DNA of 21,367 nucleotides, from NCBI GenBank assembly GCA_034698045.1, contig JAQGAU010001106.1:1-21367 (forward strand). The letters run 5' to 3'. The translations under genes were made by a program, and so were the position numbers. This stretch comes from Paramacrobiotus richtersi. Its lineage: Eukaryota; Tardigrada; Eutardigrada; Parachela; Macrobiotidae. This document shows, one piece after another, positions 1 to 10,234 of this stretch. The number at the start of each line of letters is the position of its first letter. Positions within the stretch are counted from its first letter, which is position 1. A model generated the notes under the pieces. The model was not told the DNA's origin and did not search any database. It saw only the letters and a list, made by a program, of their open reading frames with translations.

Positions 1-715
1 ATGGAGTTGGTTATATGGTGCGCTTCCAGTTGGTTATGGGTTTTACGTTCATTTTGGTAAAGTGGAAATGTTTAGCATAATGTTCATCTTGTTTTAACGT
101 GTCATTTGTCGCGCGCTTTGTTGCTTCTTACTTTCGTAATGTCTTTGTTTTTGTAACTTATTTCGCGAGAAAAATTATGGATTGGAAATTGGGTTTCGTG
201 GCCGCGTTCTAGTTAGGTGCAAAGAGACCATCAGAATTCGTAGATAAATAAGCACAAGGAAATCTGCATTTTTGCAAAACACGGAAATTTCCGATTCGAT
301 CATGTGGGGGGCAGTGGCATACACTTGACGAGGTTCAGCTCGGTACCCCATGGGGAGGGCTAGCCAGTTGTAAATTTGTAATCACTTTTTGTCAATCGAG
401 CAAAAGTTTGGGGAATTATCCCGTGGGGGTAACCGCTAATATCAATTCTACAATTTATTTTGAGATTGCACAAGTAAATATGAACAGTCCGCATTGTAAT
501 GTGGAATTGTGGTGCCAATCGCCCGATTCTGGGGTGGCAGGCACATTTCAGGGGGTTCGGCCCGTGACGAGCTGGATTAGTGGAAACGCGCACGTAGCAA
601 AATTTTTTGAAAATGCTGAAGTGAAATTCCACCAGTATGGTTCTACAACTTCCACGATCTGTTAGTTTATCCTAAAGATCTGTTTCTTGATTAGCTTTAA
701 TAAGTTTATTTAAAA
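1..715. other. 5' flank of ZFPL1, no supported gene
   Basis: This stretch precedes the ZFPL1 start and probably holds its promoter and 5' UTR. One open frame on the + strand (408-665, 85 codons) ends 50 bp before the ZFPL1 ATG. Its product has no motif I recognise, and an overlapping minus frame of similar size is also open. I therefore do not call a gene, though a terminal exon of an upstream + strand gene or a long upstream ORF remains possible. No TATA box stands out. Confidence 0.4.
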
Positions 716-3558
716 ATGGGTTTGTGTAAGTGTCCGCGGAAGCGGATGACGAATCTCTTCTGTTTTGAACATCATGTGAATGTGTGCGAGGAATGCATCG
801 TCCATGATCACGGCAAGGTTTGTTAATTATCCCTCGTACCTCTCGAACATCATTGTTTATCGAAGGATTGTTCTTTAGTGTGTTATCAAATCCTACCTGA
901 ACTGGCTGGAGGATAGCGATTACGACTCCACATGCCCGTTCTGCCATCGTGCACTAGTCGACAGCGAATGCGTAAGTTAAATTATGCCGAAGGGGTTGGT
1001 TTCCTGTATAGCAACGTTGTTTGCTACGGAGACAGAAGGTTCTGACAAGTACCACTCAAATGGGATTTGTGATTTATTTTTGACCATGGTTTTTGTTGTT
1101 CTAGGCTCGCTTGACGTGTTACCGTAAGTACACTAAATCGTGCACTGAATCGTATTTCTTGGCGAGACAATTGCATTTTTTGTATGTTTCAGATCTCTTT
1201 CATTGGTCCTGTCTGAACAGGTAACGAGAAATGCTCAACATTTTTTACTGCAGTTCTGATTACTGTACTTATTTCTTCCGTTCATATTGAGAACAACTGT
1301 TTTTTGGCCAAATTTGGATTTTCGGATGTTCATTTGTTAATATATTTGTCTGTATTAATTATGAATTTTTTTCTGTTTTTAAAAAAAATTATCTGTTAGG
1401 TTTTTCAGTATTTTCGCTCCTGTAGAAATTCGTCTTTGTTTTCGTTCTACTTTTTGTGTTGTAGATATGCATCGCAGCTGCCAGCCAACACGGCTCCCGC
1501 TGGCTACAAGTGCTACACGTGTTCGCAGTGTATCTTTCCCAAGAGCAATCTGGCCAGTCCGGTGGCGGATGCGCTGCGCCGTCAACTCGAAACGGTCAAC
1601 TGGGGACGCGCCGGCCTGGGACTGCCCTTGGTAAGCAACGGAGTAGGATTAGCGTGTTTTTGTAACATTTTCCATTTTTTCGTTATTGGACTTTCTTTTA
1701 TTTTTTCGAAATGTTTTTTGTGTTTATTTGCTCTGATTTTGTATATTTTTTTCGTCTAATTTATTTTATATTGTTTTATTTATTGCAAGGGTGACTGATT
1801 GTTTATTTGTTTATATTGAAATTGTATTTTTTCTCTCGTTTTTTAAATCGTATTTGTTTTTATATGTGGATTTCCTTCTCACTGTAATATGTAGTGATTT
1901 GATTCCTTGTAATTTGTGCTGATTTGTTAAATGTTGTAATTTATTATAAATTATTTTAGGTATATTGTAAATTCTTGTATTGTAAATTTTTTTTTTCAAT
2001 TATTGCGGATATTGTAAATTTTTTTACTGTATTTACTATATTATTGTGAATTATTTTACTATGTTTTCAAACCGTGCCTGTTTTCGCGATTCGCCAACAT
2101 ACCTTGCGTGTTTTGTGTTGGGTTGGCTCGGAAAGCGTGCTTATTTCTAAGTGGTGTGTTTTGTCTGCTAGTTGGACGAGAACGGCGCGACATCCGGCGT
2201 GAGCTACGGTGCACTAGACGAGGATTTCGTCACCACTCTACAACAGCATGTCGCGGGCCGTGAAACAACCATTTCCTTCGAAGCCAGCAAGGAGCATGCG
2301 AAAGATGCCGGATACGAACGTAAGTCAGCTGAATGGGGTCATTTTGGATGAAAATGGATTTTGAACTGAATCATTTATAAGTAATTAGTTAAAATAAATA
2401 TGTGTAAAAAGTACTCTGTAGTATTGCTTTTCGGTTCCTTGTTAAGTTTCGATGAAAATAAGTTAATGGATAAATCAGACAAATTGAACAAGTAATCTGT
2501 ACAGTGATTCATTGATTTTGTAAGCTGATTCGTCGTCCGATTAACATGAAATATCCAATAAATTGAATATAATTTCGGTTGGTCCGGGGAATTTAGTTTG
2601 GGAAATGCTAACTGACTACGGCAATTGATTACTAACTAGTCAGATTTTTGCTGGATTTTCTTGATAGTAATTGTTAAAAAATAAACAAAATTCGAAAGGA
2701 GTACAAAATCCGTATTTGTGGGTATATTATGTATTTATAAGTGGGATTTTGTCTTACTGTATACCTATGTGCTCGTTATTAACTAATGTAAATTTTGTGA
2801 TAGTTTTTGTATTATTCTTTTTTTATGGTGTTTGAAAAATAAATAAATGAAAAACTTTTATTGTTTTTTAACAAAACAAACCATGGAAAAACTGAAAATG
2901 TAACAATTAAAATAGGAAAAAAAATTGAAATAACAGTGTACATTAGATTAATTGGAGAGTTGATTATTAGGTGACACAATGCGGCGTCTGGGCGAACCAC
3001 ACGACAGCAAGCCCATCCCGCCGTCATCCGCGCGCTATAGCCAGGCCGCCCACGACTCGGACAGTGTGGATGTCAAGTACAAACGGAAGCCCTTTGGCGA
3101 GTGGTTCCAGCGTCTCATCAGGTTAGCACACTAATAGAACAAGATTACAATCAAACTGTAGAAGGAACGCACTTTAAGGCAATACTATAAAATGCAGTTC
3201 ACAGGAGTTCTGCAAATATTATGCAGAAGCGAGAATAATTACAAAAAATGCGTATAAAAAAGTGAAAAATAAATAGCAAATGTTGGAAAATCATAGAAAA
3301 TCGTAAACTTGTTGTAATGTATCGTTGCCCGTGTGTAGAGCCTACATTCCCCGTCCCACGGCCAACGACGCTAAAGCCGGTCTGCGCCGACTGTTCATCA
3401 GCGTCCTGGTCATTCTGGTGATGCTGCTGACTTTTGGCGTGCTCTTGACCAGCGTCAACCGGGCCCCTGGGTACGAGGAGCTCCCGGGGGAGGTGCTGGA
3501 GGAGGAGGGGCCCCGCGGAGAGCGGGTGGGCGCACTGGGCGGTGAGCAGTCGCGCTGA
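716..3558 (+). CDS. ZFPL1: Zinc finger protein-like 1 (ZFPL1), cis-Golgi membrane protein
   Basis: Exons: 716-817, 879-971, 1105-1123, 1193-1220, 1465-1630, 2172-2319, 2971-3121 and 3339-3558. They total 927 nt, or 308 residues, against about 310 in the human protein as I recall it. All introns are GT-AG and the phases agree. The product opens [16 protein letters not shown], the family signature, with a B-box-like finger (Cys4, Cys6, Cys16, His19/20, Cys24, Cys27, His30, His32). A RING-like finger follows (Cys53, Cys56, Cys70, His75, Cys78, Cys97, Cys100). The conserved stretch [13 protein letters not shown] ends exon 5. A single hydrophobic segment (about 254-275) near the C-terminus is the tail anchor. 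Family knowledge: ZFPL1 sits in the cis-Golgi membrane with its N-terminus in the cytosol and binds GM130, helping maintain Golgi structure. The start is the first ATG giving the family N-terminus. The tail after the anchor (277-308) is Glu/Gly-rich and not a family hallmark. Confidence 0.96.
1934..2052. repeat. T-rich degenerate repeat in ZFPL1 intron 5
   Basis: Inside the 541-nt intron 1631-2171 the motif ATTGTRAATT occurs four times, at 1964, 1979, 2011 and 2043, in a strongly T-rich strand. A related ATGTTGTAATTT lies at 1931. The spacing is irregular (15 to 32 nt), so this is a degenerate interspersed motif and not a clean microsatellite. No function is evident beyond a pyrimidine-rich intron. 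Confidence 0.6.
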
Positions 3559-4140
3559 TGTGAAAAAAGGGTGTTTTGGCAGTGGAGAGGTCGAAAAGAT
3601 GGATTTTATGTTTTATTCCTGTTGGCGGTTCCGAGAAGAGGCGGGCGAGTGTTTCCGGGGGTGGGGCGTGGTTTTTTGGGGGTTGGTGCATCGGGAATGG
3701 ATGATCAGTTTTGAGGATTAATGTGGCGGTTTAGTTTGTTTGAAGATGGATGGAAGTGTCGGTGTATCATGTGAACGGCGGGAATCGAATTAAAACGAGC
3801 AAAAATGTTCTGTACTTTGGAATAGAAAATGCAGTTCAAATCAGCAGTACAACATTTCTGACGTACGCATCGTCTGCGTGATAGTCATCTCTTTTTTTTG
3901 TTATGAAAAACATTTCTTTAACAAGAACGGTTTAATCAAAATCGATAATTTGGCCAGATACATCCTATTAATATATTCATTGTCAAAAAGCATGGTGCAT
4001 CGGTAAGTATTGATTTTGTCGTTGTCGAACATGTCTGTACACCATACAAGTCACAACACGGTTTATATTGTGTTCCGTTCACATTTGGAGCCATTAAACA
4101 CGTAAAACAATAAAACTGATTAGCGGAGCATTACGGCAAT
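3559..4140. other. Convergent 3' intergenic region between ZFPL1 and the BTB-BACK gene
   Basis: No coding exon is visible. Candidate poly(A) signals for ZFPL1 on the + strand are ATTAAA at 3789-3794 and AATAAA at 4109-4114. Candidates for the minus-strand gene are ATTAAA (read on minus, 3931-3936) and AATAAA (read on minus, 3612-3617). The two sets interleave, so the 3' UTRs may overlap. The first 150 bp after the ZFPL1 stop is G-rich on the + strand. Confidence 0.5.
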
Positions 4141-7100
4141 TTAACGGCCTCTGCCGCACGGTTCGCATGATTTGACCGCCTTGAAGGGCGCCGGAAATTC
4201 GGTGGGCGGGCCGCAGGGGGCGTTGCCAGTCAGACAGGGTGGCGGCTTGATCCTGCGCAAACAAAGGTCAGCGTAATTAAATTTCAAGAGGAAAGTACGT
4301 TTGAAACAACTTTATATTGTTACTGTAATTAATCTGCTCACTGATAATTAATTTCGTACTGATACTGACTGATAAATTTCATTGGTTTTGGTTTATTTAA
4401 TAGTTTTCGTAAAATCTTAAAGCACGTTGTCAGATTATAGTGTTGATCTTATTGTGTTTGGTGTTTGCAGGTATATTTAACATTTTTAGCTGTGTGGGAA
4501 AATAAACAGCACCGTGCTCATGACCGCTGACGTCATGAAGCCAAGAAAAACTTTGATTGGAATAACATGCAAATGACGAATGAATGATGATGGTTTGAAC
4601 TACAAAAGGTATTGGTTAGTTTGCGGTTGGCTTACTTGGGCGCGCACTGGCCGCGCTTGGGGTAGACCCGATCACTGGCCGGGCAGGAGGGCTCGCCGGG
4701 ACGGGGCGACCGGCACAGGGGTCCGCTCATCATGCGGCTGGCCGGGATACTGTAGTCTTTCCAGTTGTGCTTGTGCTCCTGGCACGTCTTGAACCTGGTA
4801 TTAATATTTTGGTTATTTTTATTAAATTTTATCATGATATACATATTATTATGTCAGGTTGACGTACCTGTAACACTTGGACTTTAATATTTGTTATTTT
4901 ATTTTTTAAATAAATAAATTAATTAATCGATAAATCAGTTAATTAAGTTTTAAATAAATGAATCATTCAAAAGGAAATTATCAAAACCTTTGCACTACAA
5001 AGACGGCAAATATTTTCGTGACCAATTTGATGAGAAATCGAACAATAATGTTAATACTGCCGTAACTGACCATTGTGCATCGGTGATGAGTTGTTTGACT
5101 TCCTTGCTGCTAATGAGCATCTTGTCGATATCCACCGCCTGTACCAGCTCATCCTGGGTCATATACACCCACCGTACCAGTTTCATGAGATCGTTGAAGT
5201 ACGCTGTACGCTGACAGCGATCGTGGTTAATCCAACGAACGGCCGCTTTGAATACATCCATCTCCGTCTGAAAACCAGCATAGTTTTAATAACACAGTAT
5301 AGCAAAAGTGTGCGTAATTAGCCTAATTTTTACGGATTTTAATTTGTTTGATTAACAGTCTGCGTCTTACTGTAAACACTGCGCCGTAAGTAAATGGAGA
5401 AGGAGACCAGACATTTAAGGTAATAGGGCCGTGACCTTTAGGTACTTTAAACTTACGTTAACGCGGATGTCGTCGTTACACAGGAGACGGTACACCCGCT
5501 GGTACGGCCAGTCCAGGAAACTGCACAACTGCACTTGATTGTAGAACTTCTCCACCCAGTGTCGGTAGACGAAGCGGACAAGTGGCTCGCTCTTCACGGC
5601 TTTTTCTGCGATCTACAAATTGAGTAACACCTTCAGTCGGATCGGATCCTTTGTTATTTTAATTTTTATAACATTATTAATACTAAGTTAGCCTTGTTAA
5701 TCATACTAATTAAGAACAAAAGACTTAGATTTCGTTAAAAACACCCATCTTTGGAAAAACTGGTTGGAAATAAGTGGCGGATTATAAACTGCAGTAAAAC
5801 GCTTAACTATTGATAGTAAATGGGAAGCGTAGAAGGTAAACACCGTACTAACACTTGTAAACCTTAGTATTCTGTGTGGCTTCATTTGAAAATGAAAGGT
5901 CACCCGAAAGTCGAAACTAGCAATACTGACTTTAAAGCATAGCAGTCTGATAAAAAAATGATACGTAACCATTTTTAATGTAATGAAGTAGCAGTGTGCG
6001 CCAACCAACCTCCAACATAATAGCCAGATTTTCATCCGCCATCACATGCGTCATCAGTCGCTGACACGCGTGGATGATCGTCGACATCTTGAGATACGTA
6101 GCCGCTTGAAACACCGGGTAAAAGTTGAAGTAATTCAGCCTGCATCGTGCCGTGTACATGTAGTCGACAATCTGGCAGACAGCCGGCGCTTCGAGACAAT
6201 TATCCAGACGAATCTCAATGAGCTGTTTGTGGGTACCGCAGCCGGGTCCCTTGTTGGCTTCGTTGTGGATGTAGTTGTTCATCCACTCGGACGACGCACA
6301 CAGGACATAACGGTGGGCTAATGCTTCACCGTTGCCGGATTTTAATGAGACGTCGTGGAAGTGGTTGCGTTTGTGGAAGTCTTGGACGACTTTACCGACA
6401 CTCCACAGGATTTCGTCCTGAAAGAACATTCGTTTTTAGGAGTATGGGGTTTTAAGTTATTGGGTTAGTGATATGGTCTAGTTTTATAGCTTAGCCTTAT
6501 TGCATAAACTGCTATATACAGTATAGCAGAAGTGAAATATACATACACACATACTCGGTATCATCACAAAGTGCTCAGCACTTTGAATTGCTTCGAAAAC
6601 AGCAGCAGACCCACTCGAATTACCGTTGCTTAATCTGTCAAGCGGAGAATCGAAGAATGAAATCCCTCAACAGCATTATATGCTAGTTTTGACCAGAATC
6701 AGAAAAAGGTGATGAAAAATGCCAAAAGGTCAAAAACGGTTAATTGCTGAAAACGTGTTCAGCTGCCTGAAACTGGACTAGAACGCCTGCATCTTAGCAG
6801 CACATTAGTCCGTATGCGAGATTCCGGAAAGAATCTTTTAGGCTACTACGAAACGCTGTTAATGAAAAGAATGTTGCAACAGTTTAGTGAATGCTGCTTG
6901 TAGTAGTGTTGAAAGGAGGTGGACCATGTAAGTTCACGCACAACAAAAAACGAGCTCCAAAACAAGAACAAGAGAAAGACAAACATGTTTCCATATAAAG
7001 TCATTCCATACCTGTTGTCGTGTTATGCAGACATATGCACTATCAATCTCATTGGGATCAATAACCTCCGGGATCTCCACACTCATCGTCAGTGTCTCTC

Positions 7101-7347
7101 GCACATTCTTCGCCTTACATCCCGCTAGCTTATCCGGTTTGAAGTCCGTCTTATTACATGTCGGCGGTTTCACCTTATTAGGGTTGGGACACGGCGCTTT
7201 CGCTTTGGCCTCCGGGGGCCGTTCATCCAGGGGTTTGATGTTGCAGACCGTCGTGCTCACCTGCTTGATGGTGACACGACTACAGGGACCCACGCCCAAC
7301 GGGGAACTGGGCGTGCGCATGGCACAGGCGTCTCCGCCGCACGCCAT
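4141..7347 (-). CDS. BTB-BACK domain protein without Kelch repeats
   Basis: Exons in transcript order: 7347-7012, 6417-6010, 5612-5457, 5267-5071, 4794-4636 and 4252-4141; 1368 nt, 455 residues. Residues 1-112 are a Cys/Pro/Lys-rich leader. A BTB fold spans about 117-225, with FHDVSLKSG and the HRYVLCASS step typical of the 'sets hard-to-move allele' BTB core. A BACK-type helical region covers about 232-366, including the block ending WPYQRVYRLLCNDDIRVN. A Cys/Pro-rich tail of about 90 residues follows, with no Kelch propeller. Family knowledge: BTB-BACK proteins dimerise and many bind Cullin-3 as substrate adaptors, so that role is an inference. The ATG at 7347 has an in-frame stop seven codons upstream. 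The last intron (4253-4635) is a choice: without it the protein would stop two bases past the exon 5 donor. I favour splicing because both sites are good and the GC-rich last exon stays open. Five introns of 189-594 nt. Confidence 0.85.
4528..4574. promoter_or_regulatory. CRE palindrome and octamer motif in the last BTB-BACK intron
   Basis: TGACGTCA, the full palindromic CREB/ATF site, lies at 4528-4535, and ATGCAAAT, the POU/octamer motif, lies at 4567-4574, 31 bp apart in the intron 4253-4635. Each match is exact to the textbook core. Short motifs also occur by chance, so an enhancer role is only a suggestion. Confidence 0.25.
6567..6585. repeat. 19-bp perfect palindrome in BTB-BACK intron 1
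   Basis: CAAAGTGCT-C-AGCACTTTG: nine-base arms are perfect reverse complements around a single base. It sits in the 594-nt intron 6418-7011, the longest of this gene, which otherwise shows no coding exon. About 40 bp to the left is a weaker inverted repeat, GCTATA at 6511 and TATAGC at 6522. Confidence 0.7.
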
Positions 7348-7707
7348 TCGAGGTTGATTATGGAATTACACAGATAGGAGATTCGTTCATGCGTTTGGAA
7401 GATAAAGATAACTGGGGGAAAGGGGGTGGCTTGTTCGGGGTGAGAGTTAGCACAAAAGGATCGCGCTAACGCGCCATCGTAGTACTTGGGAAAGTTCGTT
7501 GGAATATGCTTGGCGTTCGACTTGTACCGTAGCAACAGAAGTTCCCAACGTTCGTTCTATGTACGTTTTGTTTAGTTTTGGCATAATGTCGCGCAGATCG
7601 TTGCTACATCGAAGACCCAAGCATATAAAAATCTTTCATAATCTGATCGCGGATGCTAGTGTTTTATCGACTGTCCATAAGGCTAGAAGGTCAAAGAAAA
7701 GGAAACA
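7348..7707. other. Spacer between DNAAF3 stop and BTB-BACK start
   Basis: This 360-bp gap separates two genes reading in the same (minus) direction. It should contain the DNAAF3 3' UTR and the BTB-BACK promoter. I found no canonical AATAAA on the minus strand and no convincing TATA box. The open frames here have no recognisable motif. Confidence 0.4.
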
Positions 7708-9888
7708 CTACGAGATTTCTTGCTCTTTCTTCGGTTCATCAGGCCTAGCATATTTGAAAACGTCGTCGACTTTTTCATCGTAAGCTTCTGTTGTCTAAAA
7801 AGAATCCTTGATCGTTACAAGCTCACGACCTGATTTCCTATGATTACCAGGAACATACCTTGAATCCAGCTTGTAGCATTTTCGGATGAATATGCTCATA
7901 GTACTTGTTGCAGCGGTCTTTAGCCAGTCCGATGAGGAACCGTGGGGATTCAAACAGAATCACTCCGGATGCCGCGAGGGTTTGTGCTAGACCTCCGGTA
8001 CTTTCCACAGTCGCTCTACAAACACTCTTCGTAAGCGTTTCATTACTTTGGTTGGTGCATAGTTTCTACCGTCCTCCGACGTAGATCAAATCAAACAGTC
8101 CATGGTACTTCGACTTCTCACACAGTTTCCCATACGGTCCAGGAGAAAGGAAGGTGAACTTGTAATTCTTCGTCATCGGCTCGTTATCACCTGTGGAACA
8201 GTCAGCGGTGAGAAGTTAACAGTGTGACCTTTCATTCTTACCGCTGCATTCGGTGATTTGAGCGGGTTGGTCGAGTTTCTCGAAGTAATCTAGCAGGATG
8301 AGTTCGGAGATTTCCGCCGAAGACTACAAAATCGTTAAGAAACACAGTTAATTGATCACGAAGCTGAATGCAGGTAATACAGCAATACGGCATACGATTG
8401 TGTCGACATTGTTGCAAAGTTTCCGGTGCTTTGCAGCATCGCTTCCGGTTCCGAATGCAATGTACGGACTGGTTAGCATATCGCCCCAAAAACCTTGTAG
8501 ACTGTAGTTGGAATCTTTCTGCAATTTGGCACACTTGCAATTCACAATTTCACATGCATGACAAATAAAAATGCGGTTTTGTTGTCCTTACGGTGAAAAC
8601 GGAGAACTTGGAGACCAGCGTTGGATTCTGGTGAACGTAAGCACTTTCATCTCTTAACTCGAAGGCCATCCCGGTTTCTCTCCATCGAAAGTACTTGGTT
8701 GCCGTAATAACGTTGGCCTGTGGAAGTATGCAATAGTTCACTTTGGAACTTTCACGTTTACAATGGCGGATTAGAGATTTCGTGATTACATCAACGCACT
8801 CCAAGTTCGCACAAATTCATGGAAAAATCCCAGTCAAAAGCTCCGATACGGTGATCATATCGCCGTTCTAGGTCTCGGCGAAGTCTGTTCTCCCTACAAA
8901 ACTTCATAGTTGCGAACGTTTGACAACAGAACATCAACGGAAAAAAGTTTAGCCAGAAAGTGCAAGTCGAGAAAAAACGTATGTAATGAATCTGAGACGA
9001 CTGACTAGTGCGCCATTTTACCAGCATTTCGCGAGGTTGACCTTTGCAGGAACTGGTTCACTCCACCTTCGAAAGATAAGCTCCAGTTCGTCGCGTTCGC
9101 GATACTGCAACATATGATGTCTCATCGGAAAGGTCACGAGAAAGATACAGTTCAGTACTTTCAAATGTGTCAGGTCGAACTTGTCACCGCCGTGGATTGT
9201 CGCTTCATTGGCCACCAGTCTGCAAACAGTACTCTATGCCGTATGTTTAGACGAACAGTTGAACCAAACAAACCTGATAAGTTCCTGACACTTTTTTGTC
9301 AGATAGGTCCGTGATGGCTCTCGGATGTTAAGGTTGCCATACAAGTCCAGAAACATCTCCGTCTTTGCTGAAAACGCAATGAAAATGAAGCGTAAAAAAC
9401 AGTGACTGCCTGCATCGTTCGCGAATCTTGATGGGAGTGTGTGAAATCGTTCGTGATACCTCGTGGACTCAGCACAGCAGGGTCCTCCACAGCAATGCTT
9501 AGCAGCAAAATATCACGCGCCATATTCTCTGCTAATGGATTCAGCAGATAAAACTACACAAAACCGGTGATTAAAATCTCGAAAATGAACGGGAAATCTG
9601 AACAGAGCTTACGCAAACATTTCGAAATTCTTTTGAGTCTAACTGTGCCATGCTTTTTAGAGCATGGCGACAATCGGCCGCAGCACAGATCAACGCATTG
9701 AACGGCTGTTCACAATCTGTAAATTAGAAACTGGAAATATGCCAAGGAACGATAAATCAACTGCAAATTCTGCAATGCACACTTGTGGGAGTTCCTGACG
9801 TGCTGCAGTTCTGCGATAACAAATCGATTGCTGGAGTAATTCCCCAATAAGCCACTGTTCCATGACTAGAAAGCGATTTCGTAGCCAT
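7708..9888 (-). CDS. DNAAF3: Dynein axonemal assembly factor 3 (DNAAF3 / PF22 family)
   Basis: Thirteen exons in transcript order: 9888-9783, 9716-9613, 9553-9460, 9367-9274, 9219-9159, 9104-9022, 8893-8800, 8717-8592, 8518-8396, 8323-8242, 8190-8070, 8015-7859 and 7794-7708. They total 1332 nt, 443 residues, with consistent phases and introns of 51-128 nt. Family landmarks in order are TVAYWGITPAIDLL near the N-terminus, NMARDILLLSIAVEDP, YRERDELELIFRRW, YDHRIGAFDWD, KYFRWRETGMAFELRDESAY, GFWGDMLTSPYIAFG and, near the C-terminus, GLFDLIYV plus ESPRFLIGL. These track the human protein I recall almost block by block. DNAAF3 acts in the cytoplasm, with other DNAAFs and chaperones, in pre-assembly of outer and inner dynein arms. 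The ATG at 9888 precedes the conserved N-terminal block by about a dozen codons. The C-terminus is shorter than in human DNAAF3 and Lys/Glu-rich. An RFX-type site lies upstream. Least certain are the weak donor of exon 1 and the end of exon 9. Confidence 0.95.
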
Positions 9889-10234
9889 GTTTTAACGAAA
9901 GGATACAATTCGATTGCAGTATGGAGAAATATATTGCTCGATTTTTAGTGTATGAGTAGTTTATGAGAAGCTTGTTCGACAATCCTGATTCGAAGAGAAC
10001 TCGTAAACACACACAGAAATGCACATTAATGTGTAATACGTTCATTAACTTTCCATACAAGTCCGTTGGTTTTGTTCCTGTTCAGTAATTTGAGTACAAG
10101 TGTTGCCAAGGAACAAGAAGCGAGTTCGAATGGTTGCTTGAACACAGAGGTCTCCTTTTACGGCTTTTAGTATTAAAACTGTATATGAAGCGGCCGGTTA
10201 GATTCTTTTAGAAACAATGCTTTTCAACAGTGTT
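9889..10234. other. Intergenic region: DNAAF3 promoter and 3' flank of the LEA-like gene
   Basis: This 346-bp gap between two minus-strand genes holds the X-box described separately and a 12-bp palindrome CACATTAATGTG at 10022-10033. No coding exon is visible, and I saw no canonical minus-strand AATAAA for the gene to its right. Confidence 0.45.
10102..10114. promoter_or_regulatory. RFX-type X-box upstream of DNAAF3
   Basis: GTTGCCAAGGAAC matches the degenerate X-box RYYNYY-N(1-3)-RRNRAC with a one-base spacer. On the minus strand it reads GTTCCTTGGCAAC and matches again, as expected for a near-palindromic site. It lies 214 bp upstream of the DNAAF3 ATG. RFX factors, with FOXJ1, are known activators of ciliary genes, including dynein assembly factors. 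Only one nucleotide is missing relative to the ideal 14-mer GTTNCCATGGNAAC. Confidence 0.5.

Noticed and set aside
9866-10060. 64-codon minus frame overlapping the DNAAF3 start
   Set aside because: It runs in a different frame through the DNAAF3 promoter; DNAAF3 homology fixes the frame starting at 9888.
10120-10140. GTTCGAATGG, resembling a tRNA T-loop
   Set aside because: No matching A-box, acceptor stem or anticodon arm in the surrounding 80 bases.
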